64,000 bases of DNA from positions 272,050 to 336,049 of the forward strand of contig JBBFLE010000003.1 of the NCBI GenBank assembly GCA_037481695.1. The letters run 5' to 3'. Below, piece after piece: positions 1 through 9,249 of the stretch. Numbering within the stretch: position 1 is the first letter of the stretch; each line of letters begins with the position of its first letter. Position numbers and translations under genes: made by a program. The DNA comes from a bacterium (GTDB taxonomy: Bacteria; Desulfobacterota; Desulfocorpusculales; Desulfocorpusculum). Below the pieces are notes generated by a model that worked only from the letters and a program-made list of their open reading frames with translations, ran no database searches and was not told where the DNA came from.

Positions 1-445
1 GCTTTCCGAGGGGGATTACTCGGGCCGGGTGACCGTATTTTCAGACGCCACCCAGGGAGATCCCGTTGCCTCGGTGGAACTTAGCCTTAAGGTCAGTTCA
101 GGAGCATTGAAAGGGGAGGTGGGAACCCTCTATGTCCTGGCAGTGGATCCTGAGACCTATTACACGGTGGCCGAGGCAGTCACGGACTCCCAAGGCAATT
201 ATCTTTACCTTACACCCTTCCTGCCGCAGGGGGAGTATTTGTTTTTCGCCGGGACCGACCGCGATGAGGATGGATGGATCTGCGATACTGGGGAAGCGTG
301 TGGTTATTACCCCGACCCTGTCCAGGTTACCTCAGGCGACACAATACCTAACATAGACTTCCTGGTGGCCAACATGGTCAACATACAATCTGCCCGGGTG
401 GCTCTCAAGCAAACAGGTGGCAGGGGTCTGCGCCGCATAAGGTAA
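1..445 (+). CDS. Secreted/surface protein, C-terminal fragment
   Basis: The reading frame is open from the left edge (codons in phase from base 2) and stops at 443-445, so only the last ~147 residues are visible. They read as a beta-rich domain of the carboxypeptidase-regulatory/Ig-like kind: a stretch on a value changing with a 'DSQGNYLY' turn, then a D/E-rich loop with DRDEDGWICDTGEACGYYP, a motif often seen in calcium-binding extracellular domains. The two cysteines in that loop could pair. No transmembrane anchor or sorting signal is seen at the C-terminus. The catalytic or structural identity lies upstream of the window, so no function is assigned. Confidence 0.6.
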   Translation, partial: LSEGDYSGRVTVFSDATQGDPVASVELSLKVSSGALKGEVGTLYVLAVDPETYYTVAEAVTDSQGNYLYLTPFLPQGEYLFFAGTDRDEDGWICDTGEACGYYPDPVQVTSGDTIPNIDFLVANMVNIQSARVALKQTGGRGLRRIR

Positions 446-515
446 GATTGCTTTGTGAGGAGCTGGCCTGGAGAGGATTTGAGGCGCTTTGGAGAATCAC
501 AGGGGGTTTTGATCC

Positions 516-2612
516 ATGGAGGAGATTCGGCGAACTTACTGCGCCAGGATGGACCACGGCGGATGCGCTTTGTTGGTCACGGTCAAAGACGGCAAGGTAA
601 TCAAGGTACAGGGGGATCCAGAATCTCCCATAAGCCTGGGATATGTGTGCCCCAAGGGGCTGGCCGCTGCCCAGAGGCTGTATCATCCCCAGAGGCTCAG
701 AAAGCCCCTTCTCAGAGAGGGCCGTCGAGGGGAAGGCAGGTGGAAACAGATATCATGGCCCCAGGCCCTGGAGCTTCTTTCCCAAAAAATAAAGGAAACA
801 GCCAGAAGCTTCGGGCCCCAGGCCGTGCTATTCGCCCAGGGTGCACCCAAGGGGCTGGAGTTCTGGATCTTGATGAGATTGGCCAATGCATTGGGTTCCC
901 CCAATGTGGCTGGCATTGGAAACATGTGCCACATGCCCAGGGAGATCTCCTCGGTGATCACCTTTGGCTTCTGGCCGGAGGTGGACTACGATCATCCCCC
1001 TGCCTGCATAGTGCTTTGGGGCAGCAATCTGGATCAGACCAATGAGGAGGCCACCATCTCTTCGAGGCTCAGGAGAGCTCTGGATAAGGGCAGCAGGCTG
1101 ATTGTGGTTGATCCCAGGCCCACCCGCATGGCCCGCAAGGCAGACCTTTGGCTCAAGCCCAGACCGGGCTCAGACGCAATCCTGGCCATGGGTATCATGA
1201 AAGTCATGGTGGAAGAAGGGCTGGCGGATCAGGAATTCCTCCAGAGTTGGAGTGTGGGTTATCAGGATCTCACCCAGAGGCTCCAGAATTACAGCCTCGA
1301 GCAGGTGGAAGAGATCACCTGGGTTGGTTCAGGGCAAATAAGAGAAGCAGCCAGGCTTTTTGCCAAGACCAGGCCGGCTGCCATTCAGATGGGAAACGCT
1401 CTGGAGCACACCATCTGGGCACACCAGACCTGCAGGGCCCTGGCCTGTCTCATGGCCCTGGGGGGCAACCTGGAAGTGCCGGGGGGAAATATCAGACCCG
1501 CTCCACCCAAGTGCATTGCCCCCAGGGATCTGGTTCTGGCCCACAGGCTCCCGGATCGAAGGCAAAAGATGCTGAGCTCATCCTGGAACCTGCATCCCCT
1601 TCTGGCCACTGTGCCGGCCCAGATGGCCACAGAAGCTATTTTAACTAACAGGCCCTATCCCGTTAAGCTCGCCTATCTTCAGGGCACAAATCCCATGTTG
1701 AGCTATCCTGGCTCTCCAAGGGTGCAGGAGGCCCTGAGCAAGCTGGATTTTCTGGCAGTGGCCGAAATCTTCATGACCCCCACGGCCGCCATGGCGGATC
1801 TGGTTTTGCCTGCAGCCACTCACATGGAGTTCCATGACATAGGCAACTACGGGCTGCCCAAGAGCTTCATCCTGGCCAGGCCCAAAATAGTGGAGCCGCC
1901 CAAAGAGGCCTGGTCTGATCTTAGAATCCTCAACGAACTGGCCAAGACCCTGGGGCTAGAAGAGCTTTTCTGGGACAACGAGGCGCAAATCTTGGAGGAG
2001 GTTCTTGCCCCTTCAAACATCACATATGACCAATTCAAGGACACTCTGGTGCTTTGGGGTTCTCCCCAATACAGGACTTACCTCAAAGGTGGATTCAAGA
2101 CCCCTTCGGGAAAAGTGGAAATCATGTGCCAGCAGCTGGCCCAAAGAGGGCTTGACCCGCTCCCAGGTTTCCCAAAACCCTCGGATTGGGGGTCTGGTCC
2201 ATCCAAGGAGTTCCCCTTTATTTTGACAAGCGCCAAGGATCCGGTTTTCTTCCACTCCGCGTACAGGCAGATCCCATCCCTCAGGAAGATCTCCCCTGAG
2301 CCCATGGTGGAGATCTCCCCCGAGACAGCATCGCTGCTGGGCCTGAGCCAGGGAGACTGGGTTTGGGTTAGCTCTTCTGTGGGCAGGATTCGCCAGAGGG
2401 TCCGCCTGGTGGAAGGGCTGGATCCCAGGGTGGTCTGCGCTGCCTATGGCTGGTGGTTCCCCGAAAAGGGCATGGATACCCTCTTGGGATGGCAGGAGGC
2501 CAATTTGAACCTGCTTACCAGCCAGGAGCCTCCCTTTGACCCTCTTTTGGCCAGTGTGAATCTCAGGGCAATACCCTGCAGTCTGGAGAAGATCCCAGAC
2601 GCTCCAGAATGA
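516..2612 (+). CDS. Molybdopterin-dependent oxidoreductase, catalytic subunit (variant Fe-S site)
   Basis: A 698-residue member of the DMSO-reductase superfamily (Mo/W-bisPGD). The N-terminal [4Fe-4S] segment has C9, C17 and C45, but the position normally held by the second cysteine is D13 (C-x3-D-x3-C-x27-C). The likely metal ligand is C138 in a GNMCH motif. The VDPRPTRMA segment and the C-terminal molydopterin-dinucleotide-binding domain (from about residue 580, FILTSAKDP) are typical. No Tat signal is present, so it is probably cytoplasmic. The ATG at 516 follows an AGGGGG ribosome site. Its 3' end overlaps the convergent LpdD-like gene by about 50 nt. The substrate cannot be told from sequence; no partner subunits are adjacent. 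Confidence 0.88.
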   Translation: MEEIRRTYCARMDHGGCALLVTVKDGKVIKVQGDPESPISLGYVCPKGLAAAQRLYHPQRLRKPLLREGRRGEGRWKQISWPQALELLSQKIKETARSFGPQAVLFAQGAPKGLEFWILMRLANALGSPNVAGIGNMCHMPREISSVITFGFWPEVDYDHPPACIVLWGSNLDQTNEEATISSRLRRALDKGSRLIVVDPRPTRMARKADLWLKPRPGSDAILAMGIMKVMVEEGLADQEFLQSWSVGYQDLTQRLQNYSLEQVEEITWVGSGQIREAARLFAKTRPAAIQMGNALEHTIWAHQTCRALACLMALGGNLEVPGGNIRPAPPKCIAPRDLVLAHRLPDRRQKMLSSSWNLHPLLATVPAQMATEAILTNRPYPVKLAYLQGTNPMLSYPGSPRVQEALSKLDFLAVAEIFMTPTAAMADLVLPAATHMEFHDIGNYGLPKSFILARPKIVEPPKEAWSDLRILNELAKTLGLEELFWDNEAQILEEVLAPSNITYDQFKDTLVLWGSPQYRTYLKGGFKTPSGKVEIMCQQLAQRGLDPLPGFPKPSDWGSGPSKEFPFILTSAKDPVFFHSAYRQIPSLRKISPEPMVEISPETASLLGLSQGDWVWVSSSVGRIRQRVRLVEGLDPRVVCAAYGWWFPEKGMDTLLGWQEANLNLLTSQEPPFDPLLASVNLRAIPCSLEKIPDAPE

Positions 2613-2988
2613 GCAAGACCAAGCTTCTGCAGTTCTCAATCACCTTCTGGATGCCTTCGGGGCTCAAATCCTCCCAATGGGCCCCTGCGCATACAACCAC
2701 ATTTCCCCTCACAGCAGCCGAAAGGCTCTGGGCCGCCTCCTTGACCAGTTGGTCCTCCTTGTGCCCGGGATAGGTGAAGACCGAAACAGTGCTGCTCCAC
2801 TTTGTTGGATCTTTGAGGCTGGGCCTGGGCATTGCCATGGCAACGGCTCCTATGTGGGGCCTCTGCCCTCCCCAGATACATACAAGCCAATCGGTCTTTC
2901 CCACCCGCATGACCCTAGCGTGAAGATCGTAAAGCCCCGTTCGGGTCTGCAGGGTAAAACCCCTGTTGATCTTTGGCCAGCCTCCCAT
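2563..2988 (-). CDS. LpdD-like (prenylated-flavin chaperone domain) protein
   Basis: About 141 residues. It matches my recollection of the LpdD-like domain, named after the small subunit D of gallate decarboxylase: a GAVAMAMPRPSL segment, then STVSVFTYPGHKEDQLVKEAA, then VVVCAGAHWE. In UbiD-type systems LpdD is thought to assist prenyl-FMN cofactor handling, but no UbiD/UbiX gene is in the window. The ATG at 2988 is preferred over the one at 3015 because TGGAGGAG lies just upstream of it. It converges with and overlaps the molybdopterin gene. Family assignment rests on motif memory only, so it is moderately sure. Confidence 0.6.
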   Translation of the reverse strand: MGGWPKINRGFTLQTRTGLYDLHARVMRVGKTDWLVCIWGGQRPHIGAVAMAMPRPSLKDPTKWSSTVSVFTYPGHKEDQLVKEAAQSLSAAVRGNVVVCAGAHWEDLSPEGIQKVIENCRSLVLLILERLGSSPDCRVLP

Positions 2989-3262
2989 GGCTCCTCCATC
3001 TGGCTCGAGAAGCATGATCTTAGCAGAGACCCAAGACCCAGTCCATCAGATCCTGCCATCATCAACAGCCCAAATCATTCAAACAAGTGAAAGACTGTGG
3101 CGCCTCTAATCCATAAAAGAGAATCCCCAAATGATGAGCCTTCAGCCAAGGGCCAAGGGCCTGGCTTGGTGCTTGTGGATCCTGCCCCACTTGCAATCCT
3201 TGAAGGCTTGGGCTACCTTGCCCTTGTCCTCGGAAATCTCAGGAGACTCAGGAGCGCTACCC

Positions 3263-4084
3263 ATGGGAATAGTGGCCGGAATTCTGGAACTCATGGTGAT
3301 TCTTCTTTTGGTAAGGCTCTTGGTAAGGCCTGCTGAAGCCTTTTTCCACCCCATGTACAGGCTCCTTTACAAGATTACTGACCCGGTGCTCTTGCCCTCC
3401 AGGTATGTAACCAGGACCCAGGCACAAGGAGTTCTTCTCACTGTGGTGGCCTTGACCGTGCTCAAGGGAGCCTTCTATTCGGTTTTTGGGCATGTGAGTT
3501 TTTCCAGGGGAGTCGGCCAGAGTCTGCTGGAGCTGCTTCACCTGCTGTTCCAGGCTTACATGGTGCTATGGATAGTGGCTGTGCTGGGGCGTCGGACTTA
3601 CGCAAATCCCTTGGGGGAAGCAGTGGCCAGGGCCTTTATCCCCCTGGACTCACTGCTGGGTTATCTGGGATATCCCAGGCGAAAGATTCTGACGGGTTCT
3701 TTGCTTTTGATTTGGGTCCTCTTTGTGCTTCTCTCCAGCGTATTTAGGGCCTTGTTCCTGCTTCAGGACTTCCCCAGCCCCCAGCTCTTGTTGGCCAGTG
3801 TTTTCGAGGGACTCCTGCTTTTCATAGGCCTTTTCCCCTTTCCAGGCTTTTTTTCCCTGATATTGGTGGCCGGAGCCCTGTTGTCCTGGTTTAGCCCGGA
3901 TCCCAGAAACCCGCTGGTGCATGCCATCTATGGCGTATCAGAGCCCCTTTTGGCCCCATTTAGAAGGTTCATTCCACAGCTGGGAGGCATAGATTTCTCT
4001 CCCCTGGTGGCACTGCTGGCCTTCCAGGTCCTGGGAGGGGCTGCTCAGCAATTGGTCCTACAGCTATTCAGAGCCACGTTGTGA
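3263..4084 (+). CDS. YggT family integral membrane protein (two YggT units)
   Basis: About 273 residues, almost entirely hydrophobic, with two repeats of a YggT-type unit: (1) LVRPAEAFFHPMYRLLYKITDPVLLPSR and (2) ending in a VHAIYGVSEPLLAPFRRFIPQLGGIDFSPLVALL-like segment. The second unit carries the diagnostic 'EPLL.PFRR.IP..GGIDFSP' signature. The family is linked to membrane/osmotic stress and cell-division sites in bacteria, but the biochemical role is poorly known. The start at 3263 (preceded by GGAG) removes a 44-residue non-conserved leader of the longer open frame at 3131. It is divergent from the LpdD-like gene. Confidence 0.8.
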   Translation: MGIVAGILELMVILLLVRLLVRPAEAFFHPMYRLLYKITDPVLLPSRYVTRTQAQGVLLTVVALTVLKGAFYSVFGHVSFSRGVGQSLLELLHLLFQAYMVLWIVAVLGRRTYANPLGEAVARAFIPLDSLLGYLGYPRRKILTGSLLLIWVLFVLLSSVFRALFLLQDFPSPQLLLASVFEGLLLFIGLFPFPGFFSLILVAGALLSWFSPDPRNPLVHAIYGVSEPLLAPFRRFIPQLGGIDFSPLVALLAFQVLGGAAQQLVLQLFRATL

Positions 4085-4330
4085 GCTCAGAAAAGCTGAC
4101 TTGTGGCCATGTTCCAAAGAATGTGGTTTCCTTTGGCCGCATGGTTGATCAGGCATGGAAGATTGAGACAATGAAACCTCCGAATCCACACAGTTCTTAT
4201 GTGAGCAAGGCTTCTCTCACACTCACTGGGGTCATGTCAGGTACCCAGATGGGGCTGGCAGCCTATTTGAGAAGCCTGATTCCACTGCCTGCTCTTGGAG
4301 TTTGATGCGGGCTTGGTCGGGAGAAGTGCC

Positions 4331-6619
4331 ATGGGAGAATGGAAAAAGACCGGATGCGTGCTTTGCGCCCAGAACTGCGGCCTGGAGGTAATGGTAGAGG
4401 AAAACCGCATGTTACGGGTGCGTCCAGACAAGGACAATCCCAGAAGCCAGGGCTATGCTTGTAGAAAGGGGCTTAATGTCCTCCACCATCATCACCACGC
4501 GGATAGATTGCTTTATCCCCTCAAACGGGTCCAGGAGGGGTTCCAGCGCATCTCCTGGGATCAGGCCCTGGGAGAAATAGCAGCCAGATTGAAATCCATA
4601 GTGCAGCTCCACGGACCCAGAGCCGTGGCATACATGGGCGGTGGTGGACAAGGATGCCATTTCGAGGCTGCCTTCGGAGTAAGACTTCTTAGGGCTCTGG
4701 GCTCTCGCTATCATTACAGCCCTTTGGCCCAGGAGCTCACCGGAAACTTCTGGGCTTGGGGAAGAGTCACAGGCAGGCAGTATCTATTTGGAATTCCGGA
4801 CCATGATCACACCGAAGTCCTGATGGCTTTGGGCTGGAACGGCATGCAGAGTCATCAAATGCCCCAGGCCAGGAGGTTTCTGACCTCCATGGCCCAAGAC
4901 CCCCATAGAACCCTCGTGGTGGTGGATCCGCGCCTCAGTGAAACAGCCAGGATAGCAGACATACACCTGCCCATCAGGCCCGGCACGGATGCATTGATGC
5001 TGAAAAGCATGATACAGATCCTGCTGCAGGAGGGCTGGGTGAACAGGGATTATATCTTCAGGTGGGTCCAGGGATATCAAGAGGTGGAAAAGTGGTTCCA
5101 GGGATTTGATCCCCAAGCTGCCTGCAGGGTCTGTGAGCTGAGCTACGAAAGAGTGCGGGAAGTGGTGCGACTCATGGCCACCCGAGGTTCTTCCATTCAT
5201 CCAGATCTCGGGGTCTTCATGAACAGGCACAGCACGGCCACAACGTACCTGGCCATTTTACTCTTGGCTCTTTGCGGCAGAATAGGCACACGGGGGGGAA
5301 ATGTCTTTTGCGGGTATCTCATGCCCATGGGAGCCCACACAGACGAAAGGGATCCTGGGAACTGGAGGACAGTGATCACCGGGTACCCGGCCATCATGGG
5401 CACGTACCCTCCCAATGTGATGCCCGAGGAGATCCTAAACGACCACCCCCAAAGGCTCAGGGCCGTCATATGCACCCAGTCCAACCCGCTTCGCTCCTAT
5501 GCTGATACCTCAGCTTATGAGAAAGCCTTCTCCAAGCTGGACCTGCTTGTGACCTGCGAGCTGGCCATGACCGAAACCGCAGCCTTGTCCCATTACGTGT
5601 TGCCAGCCCGTTCCGGGTACGAATCCTGGGATGGAACCTTCTTTGCCTGGAACTTCCCGGAGATCTACTTCCAGATGAGAAGGCCCATTGTGGAGCCCCA
5701 AGGGGAGAGGTTGGAGGTCAGCCAGATCTTGGTGGAACTGGCTGATCGTTTGGGTCTTATCCCGCCCATCCCGCAAGAGCTAATGCAGGCAGCCAGAAGC
5801 AAGGACAGGCTGAGATTCGGGGCCATGCTCATGGGCCTGGTCAGATCCAACCAAGCTCTCCGTGAAAACCTGCCCTTTGTTTTGGCCAAGACCCTGGGTT
5901 TGGAAATGGGCTCGGCCAACCTGGCCGCCTTGTGGGGGATCCTGGCGGCCGCACCAGGTCGTTTCAGACAGTGGGCTGCCAAGGCCGGGTTTGACCCAGG
6001 TCCTTTGATGGGCGAACAGGTATTTCAGGCCATACTGGATCACCCTGAGGGCCTTTGGATAGGCCGTTGCGATCCAGAGGAAAACCTCTCCATGTTGTGC
6101 ACAGAAGACGGCAAGCTCCATATACACATACCGGAGATGGAAGACTGGATCCGTTCCATTACCCCGGAGTCAGAGTCTTTGGCCTTGGAAAAGGAAAAAA
6201 GGGGCTGGCCTCTGATTCTCATGGCAGGCCGCCACATGGATACCAATGCCAATACCCTCATGCGGGATCCAGTCTGGAACCAGGGCAAGAGAGCCTGTAC
6301 CGCCGCAGTGCACCCTGATGACGCTGCAAGCATGGGTCTGAGAGACGGGCAGATGGTCAAAGTGGTGACAGAGGCTGGATCTGTGGAAATAGAACTGGAA
6401 GTGGACCCCGGCTCGAGGCCTGGAACCGTCATAATACCCCACGGCTTCGGGCTCATTTACCAGGGCAAGGAGCATGGAGCCAATGTGAATTGGCTTACCA
6501 GTTCCAAGCATCGGGACCCTCTAGCCGGGACTCCACTTCACAGATTCGTGCCCTGCAGGCTGGAGCCTGCCTCGAGTTGGGCTGCTTCCAGCCCGCAAGA
6601 AAAAGGAGCTCTCACGTGA
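4331..6619 (+). CDS. Molybdopterin-dependent oxidoreductase, catalytic subunit (canonical Fe-S site)
   Basis: A 762-residue DMSO-reductase superfamily enzyme. It has the standard N-terminal cluster motif C9-x2-C12-x3-C16-x27-C44, a probable Mo/W-coordinating C109 (GQGCH), a VVVDPRLSETA segment and a C-terminal dinucleotide-binding domain (from about residue 625). An odd run of five histidines occurs just after the Fe-S segment (residues ~51-55). The ATG at 4331 is chosen over the TTG at 4295 because GGGAG precedes it. The stop overlaps the GTG of the FmdE-like gene, indicating translational coupling. It could be a formate dehydrogenase-like or other bisPGD enzyme; no electron-transfer subunit is adjacent. 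Confidence 0.88.
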   Translation: MGEWKKTGCVLCAQNCGLEVMVEENRMLRVRPDKDNPRSQGYACRKGLNVLHHHHHADRLLYPLKRVQEGFQRISWDQALGEIAARLKSIVQLHGPRAVAYMGGGGQGCHFEAAFGVRLLRALGSRYHYSPLAQELTGNFWAWGRVTGRQYLFGIPDHDHTEVLMALGWNGMQSHQMPQARRFLTSMAQDPHRTLVVVDPRLSETARIADIHLPIRPGTDALMLKSMIQILLQEGWVNRDYIFRWVQGYQEVEKWFQGFDPQAACRVCELSYERVREVVRLMATRGSSIHPDLGVFMNRHSTATTYLAILLLALCGRIGTRGGNVFCGYLMPMGAHTDERDPGNWRTVITGYPAIMGTYPPNVMPEEILNDHPQRLRAVICTQSNPLRSYADTSAYEKAFSKLDLLVTCELAMTETAALSHYVLPARSGYESWDGTFFAWNFPEIYFQMRRPIVEPQGERLEVSQILVELADRLGLIPPIPQELMQAARSKDRLRFGAMLMGLVRSNQALRENLPFVLAKTLGLEMGSANLAALWGILAAAPGRFRQWAAKAGFDPGPLMGEQVFQAILDHPEGLWIGRCDPEENLSMLCTEDGKLHIHIPEMEDWIRSITPESESLALEKEKRGWPLILMAGRHMDTNANTLMRDPVWNQGKRACTAAVHPDDAASMGLRDGQMVKVVTEAGSVEIELEVDPGSRPGTVIIPHGFGLIYQGKEHGANVNWLTSSKHRDPLAGTPLHRFVPCRLEPASSWAASSPQEKGALT

Positions 6620-7239
6620 ATTGGGAAGTTCCTGCCTTAACCCCTGGAAACGAGGTTACCATTTGCGGCCTTAGCTTGGAGGATTACATCCGCAAGGTGG
6701 AGGTTTTCCATGGCTATGCTGCCCCGGGCATGATCCTGGGGGGCTTCATGGTGGACATGGCAGTGGGCAGAATGCCCCATGGCCAGCTCTTCGACGCCCT
6801 GTGCGAGACACCCAAGTGCCTTCCAGATGCCATACAACTGCTCACTCCTTGCACAGTGGGCAACGGCTGGCTCAAGATACTTAATCTGGGTCGATTTGCC
6901 CTGACCCTTTACGACAAGAAGGGGGGAGAGGGAGTAAGGGTCTTCGTGGATCCCTCGAAGTTGGCCTCTTGGCCTCTGGCACGAGATTGGTTTCTGAAAG
7001 TGGGGCCCAAGGAGAAGAGGGATCTCAGAGAGCTGGTGGAGCTTCTCTGCCAGATGGGCTGCAAGGCCTTGGGTGTTCAACGGGTAAGAATTGACCCAGG
7101 CTTTCTCAAGCTCAGGCGCCACAGGCAGTTCTCTGTTTGTCCTCGTTGCGGGGAGAGCTACCCATGCGACGACGGGCCGGTTTGCTTGGGCTGCCAGGGT
7201 CAGGCCCCGTACAAGAGCGTGAGTCCTTTGGAAACATGA
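6616..7239 (+). CDS. FmdE-like protein with C-terminal zinc ribbon
   Basis: About 207 residues. The core resembles FmdE, the small metal-binding protein linked to molybdenum/tungsten formylmethanofuran dehydrogenases: ETPKCLPDAIQLLTPCTVGN followed by GRFALTLYD. The usual first metal motif HGHxCPG appears here as HGYAAPG (H32 kept, second His and Cys lost). The C-terminus adds a CPRC...CLGC zinc ribbon. The start GTG overlaps the TGA of the upstream molybdopterin oxidoreductase (GTGA) and has AGGAG 8 nt before it, so the two are translated together. This suggests a maturation or redox-accessory role for that enzyme; the exact function is unknown. Confidence 0.78.
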   Translation: MNWEVPALTPGNEVTICGLSLEDYIRKVEVFHGYAAPGMILGGFMVDMAVGRMPHGQLFDALCETPKCLPDAIQLLTPCTVGNGWLKILNLGRFALTLYDKKGGEGVRVFVDPSKLASWPLARDWFLKVGPKEKRDLRELVELLCQMGCKALGVQRVRIDPGFLKLRRHRQFSVCPRCGESYPCDDGPVCLGCQGQAPYKSVSPLET

Positions 7240-7249
7240 GGGAAAAGCC

Positions 7250-8680
7250 GTGGCAAGAGATCTGGATACATACCCTGATATAAGTTCCATGGCCCAGGCC
7301 ATGCGCCGGGGCGAGACAAATCCAGTGGAGCTGACAGAGGCATGCCTGGATCGGATAAGGAATCTGGATGAGAATCTGGGAGCCTTTTGTCTTGTCTGTG
7401 AGGAAAGGGCCAGGGCGCAGGCCAGGGCTGCTTGGGAGATTCTCAAGGCAGGGATTGATCTGGGCCCTCTCCAGGGTATTCCTTTTGCAGTAAAGGATCT
7501 CTTGGATGTGGAAGGTATGCCCACCACCGCAGGATCCAGCCTCTTGAAGCAAAATCAGGCCCCAAGAAGCGCCTCTTCTGTGCGAAAGTGCTTGCAGGCA
7601 GCAATGGTGCTTTTGGGAAAGACCAAGACCGTTCAGTTCGCATATGGTGGAGTGGGAATAAACTCTGATTGTGGCACCCCAAGGAACCCCTGGAGTTCTG
7701 AGCACCTCGTGCCCGGGGGATCCAGCAGCGGCTCGGCCGTGGCCGTGGCTTCAGGCATGGCAGCCGCAGCCCTGGGAACAGATACTGGGGGCTCTGTGCG
7801 CATCCCTGCAGCCCTCTGTGGAGTGACCGGACTCAAGACCACGGTGGGTCGGGTGAGTCGAGCCGGGGTTTACCCCCTCAGTTGGACCCTGGATTCGGTG
7901 GGGACCCTGACCAGGAGTGTGAGGGATGCAGCTCTATTATATGCAACTGTGGCAGGGCCCGACCCCGAAGATGAGTCCACCTGGGCAGCTCCCTTGGTCA
8001 GAATTGACTTGAGCAGGGAGCCGGATCTAAAAGGAATCAGACTTGCCTTCCCGCAATCTGAGTTCTGGGAAAAAGTGGATCCTGACATAGAAAAGGCTGT
8101 CAGAGCTTCGGGGGATGTTTTTAGAGAGCTGGGAGCCAGCCTGCTGGATGTGGATTTCCCCGAGGCCCGGGATGCGTGTCGAATAGCCAAGATGGGCATC
8201 ATAACTGCATCCGAAGCTTACTGCGCAAACAGACATTGGGTGGAAGAACACTTGGGAGAACTGGATCCTGTGGTGGCTTATCGCATCCTCAAGGGCAAGG
8301 ACATCCCCGCGCACCAGTATGTGAGCACATTGCGGGAGGTCAGAGAGCTAAGGGCTAGGGCCCTCAAGTCACTGGAGCGCGTGGACGGACTCCTTGTGCC
8401 CTCCACCAGGCTGCCTGCCTTGCCTGTCAAAGATTTGGAAGCCTCCATAGAGGCCTATGCAGAGGCCAACTGGGCTTATCTTAGAAACACCTCCATAGGA
8501 AATGTGCTGAATCTCTGCGGCATCAGCATTCCGTGCGGCTTCTCTTCAGAGGGCTTGCCTCTAGGCTTGATGATTTACGCCAAGCCCTTTGAGGAAGAGA
8601 CCGCCTTGAGAATAGGAAATGCCTTTCAGCTTGTAACTGATTACCACTTGAGAAGACCCCCCTTGGCTTGCCAAGCTTGA
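7250..8680 (+). CDS. Amidase (amidase-signature family)
   Basis: A 476-residue hydrolase with the full catalytic triad of the amidase-signature family: K82 in AVKD, cis-Ser S159 in the PGGSSSGSA loop, and nucleophile S182 in GTDTGGSVR. Spacing between the three is standard. It hydrolyses amide bonds; GatA-like sequences share the fold, but no GatB/GatC neighbours exist here, so a catabolic amidase is more likely. The GTG start lies 10 nt after the FmdE-like gene, probably in the same transcript. The membrane protein follows within 14 nt. Substrate cannot be inferred. Confidence 0.88.
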   Translation: MARDLDTYPDISSMAQAMRRGETNPVELTEACLDRIRNLDENLGAFCLVCEERARAQARAAWEILKAGIDLGPLQGIPFAVKDLLDVEGMPTTAGSSLLKQNQAPRSASSVRKCLQAAMVLLGKTKTVQFAYGGVGINSDCGTPRNPWSSEHLVPGGSSSGSAVAVASGMAAAALGTDTGGSVRIPAALCGVTGLKTTVGRVSRAGVYPLSWTLDSVGTLTRSVRDAALLYATVAGPDPEDESTWAAPLVRIDLSREPDLKGIRLAFPQSEFWEKVDPDIEKAVRASGDVFRELGASLLDVDFPEARDACRIAKMGIITASEAYCANRHWVEEHLGELDPVVAYRILKGKDIPAHQYVSTLREVRELRARALKSLERVDGLLVPSTRLPALPVKDLEASIEAYAEANWAYLRNTSIGNVLNLCGISIPCGFSSEGLPLGLMIYAKPFEEETALRIGNAFQLVTDYHLRRPPLACQA

Positions 8681-8694
8681 GGAAGGAGGAGCAA

Positions 8695-9249
8695 ATGGAC
8701 TTGAGAGCCCATCTGCAGAGAGCCTGGGATGTGTGCTGGAGATTCATCGTGCCTATGGTGGTCAACACCCTGGTGATGATAGTTGTGGGGATAGCCAGCC
8801 TTGGGATACTGGCTCCGGTGGTGGCAGCCGGATACACCAACTCCTTGCTTTCGGCCCTCAGAGAACAACGCGAACCCAGACCCGGGGATCTCTTCTCGGA
8901 AATGAGACTCTTCTTTCCACTTCTTATCTTCTCTGTGGCCGTAGCTCTGGCCATTTTCTTGGGCTTCGCTGCCTTTTTTATCCCGGGAATCCTCCTGACA
9001 GCAGTTCTCATCTTTTGCTTCTTATATGTGCTTCCCCTCATGGTGGACAAGAGGCTCGATCTCCTGGAGGCCTTGAAGGAGAGTTTTTCCATGGCCATCC
9101 GCAACATCCCGGAGCATATCACGGTTTGCGCCATCTTTGTTGTGATCTCGGCCCTGGGCAGCTCGGTGATGCTGGGCACTCTTCTCACCCAGCCCTTTGC
9201 CACCTTGTTCTTGCTTTCGGTATACGAAGAGAAAAAGGCCAGAGCTTGA
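8695..9249 (+). CDS. Small integral membrane protein (DUF4013/DUF975-like)
   Basis: About 184 residues with roughly four to five hydrophobic segments (FIVPMVVNTLVMIVVGIASL; LGILAPVVAAGY; FPLLIFSVAVALAIFLGFAAFFIPGILLTAVLIFCFLYVLPLMV; VCAIFVVISALGSSV). The N-terminal 'AWDVCWRFIVPM' and 'PGILLTAVLIF..YVLPLMVDKRLDLLEALKES' pattern is common to poorly characterised bacterial membrane proteins. The ATG at 8695 is chosen because AGGAGGAG precedes it. It is 14 nt after the amidase stop, so probably co-transcribed; function unknown. Confidence 0.72.
   Translation: MDLRAHLQRAWDVCWRFIVPMVVNTLVMIVVGIASLGILAPVVAAGYTNSLLSALREQREPRPGDLFSEMRLFFPLLIFSVAVALAIFLGFAAFFIPGILLTAVLIFCFLYVLPLMVDKRLDLLEALKESFSMAIRNIPEHITVCAIFVVISALGSSVMLGTLLTQPFATLFLLSVYEEKKARA

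Noticed and set aside
4480..4500. Five consecutive histidines in the second molybdopterin enzyme looking like an affinity tag
   Set aside because: They lie inside the chain right after the cluster motif, encoded by mixed CAT/CAC codons; natural variation is the simpler reading.
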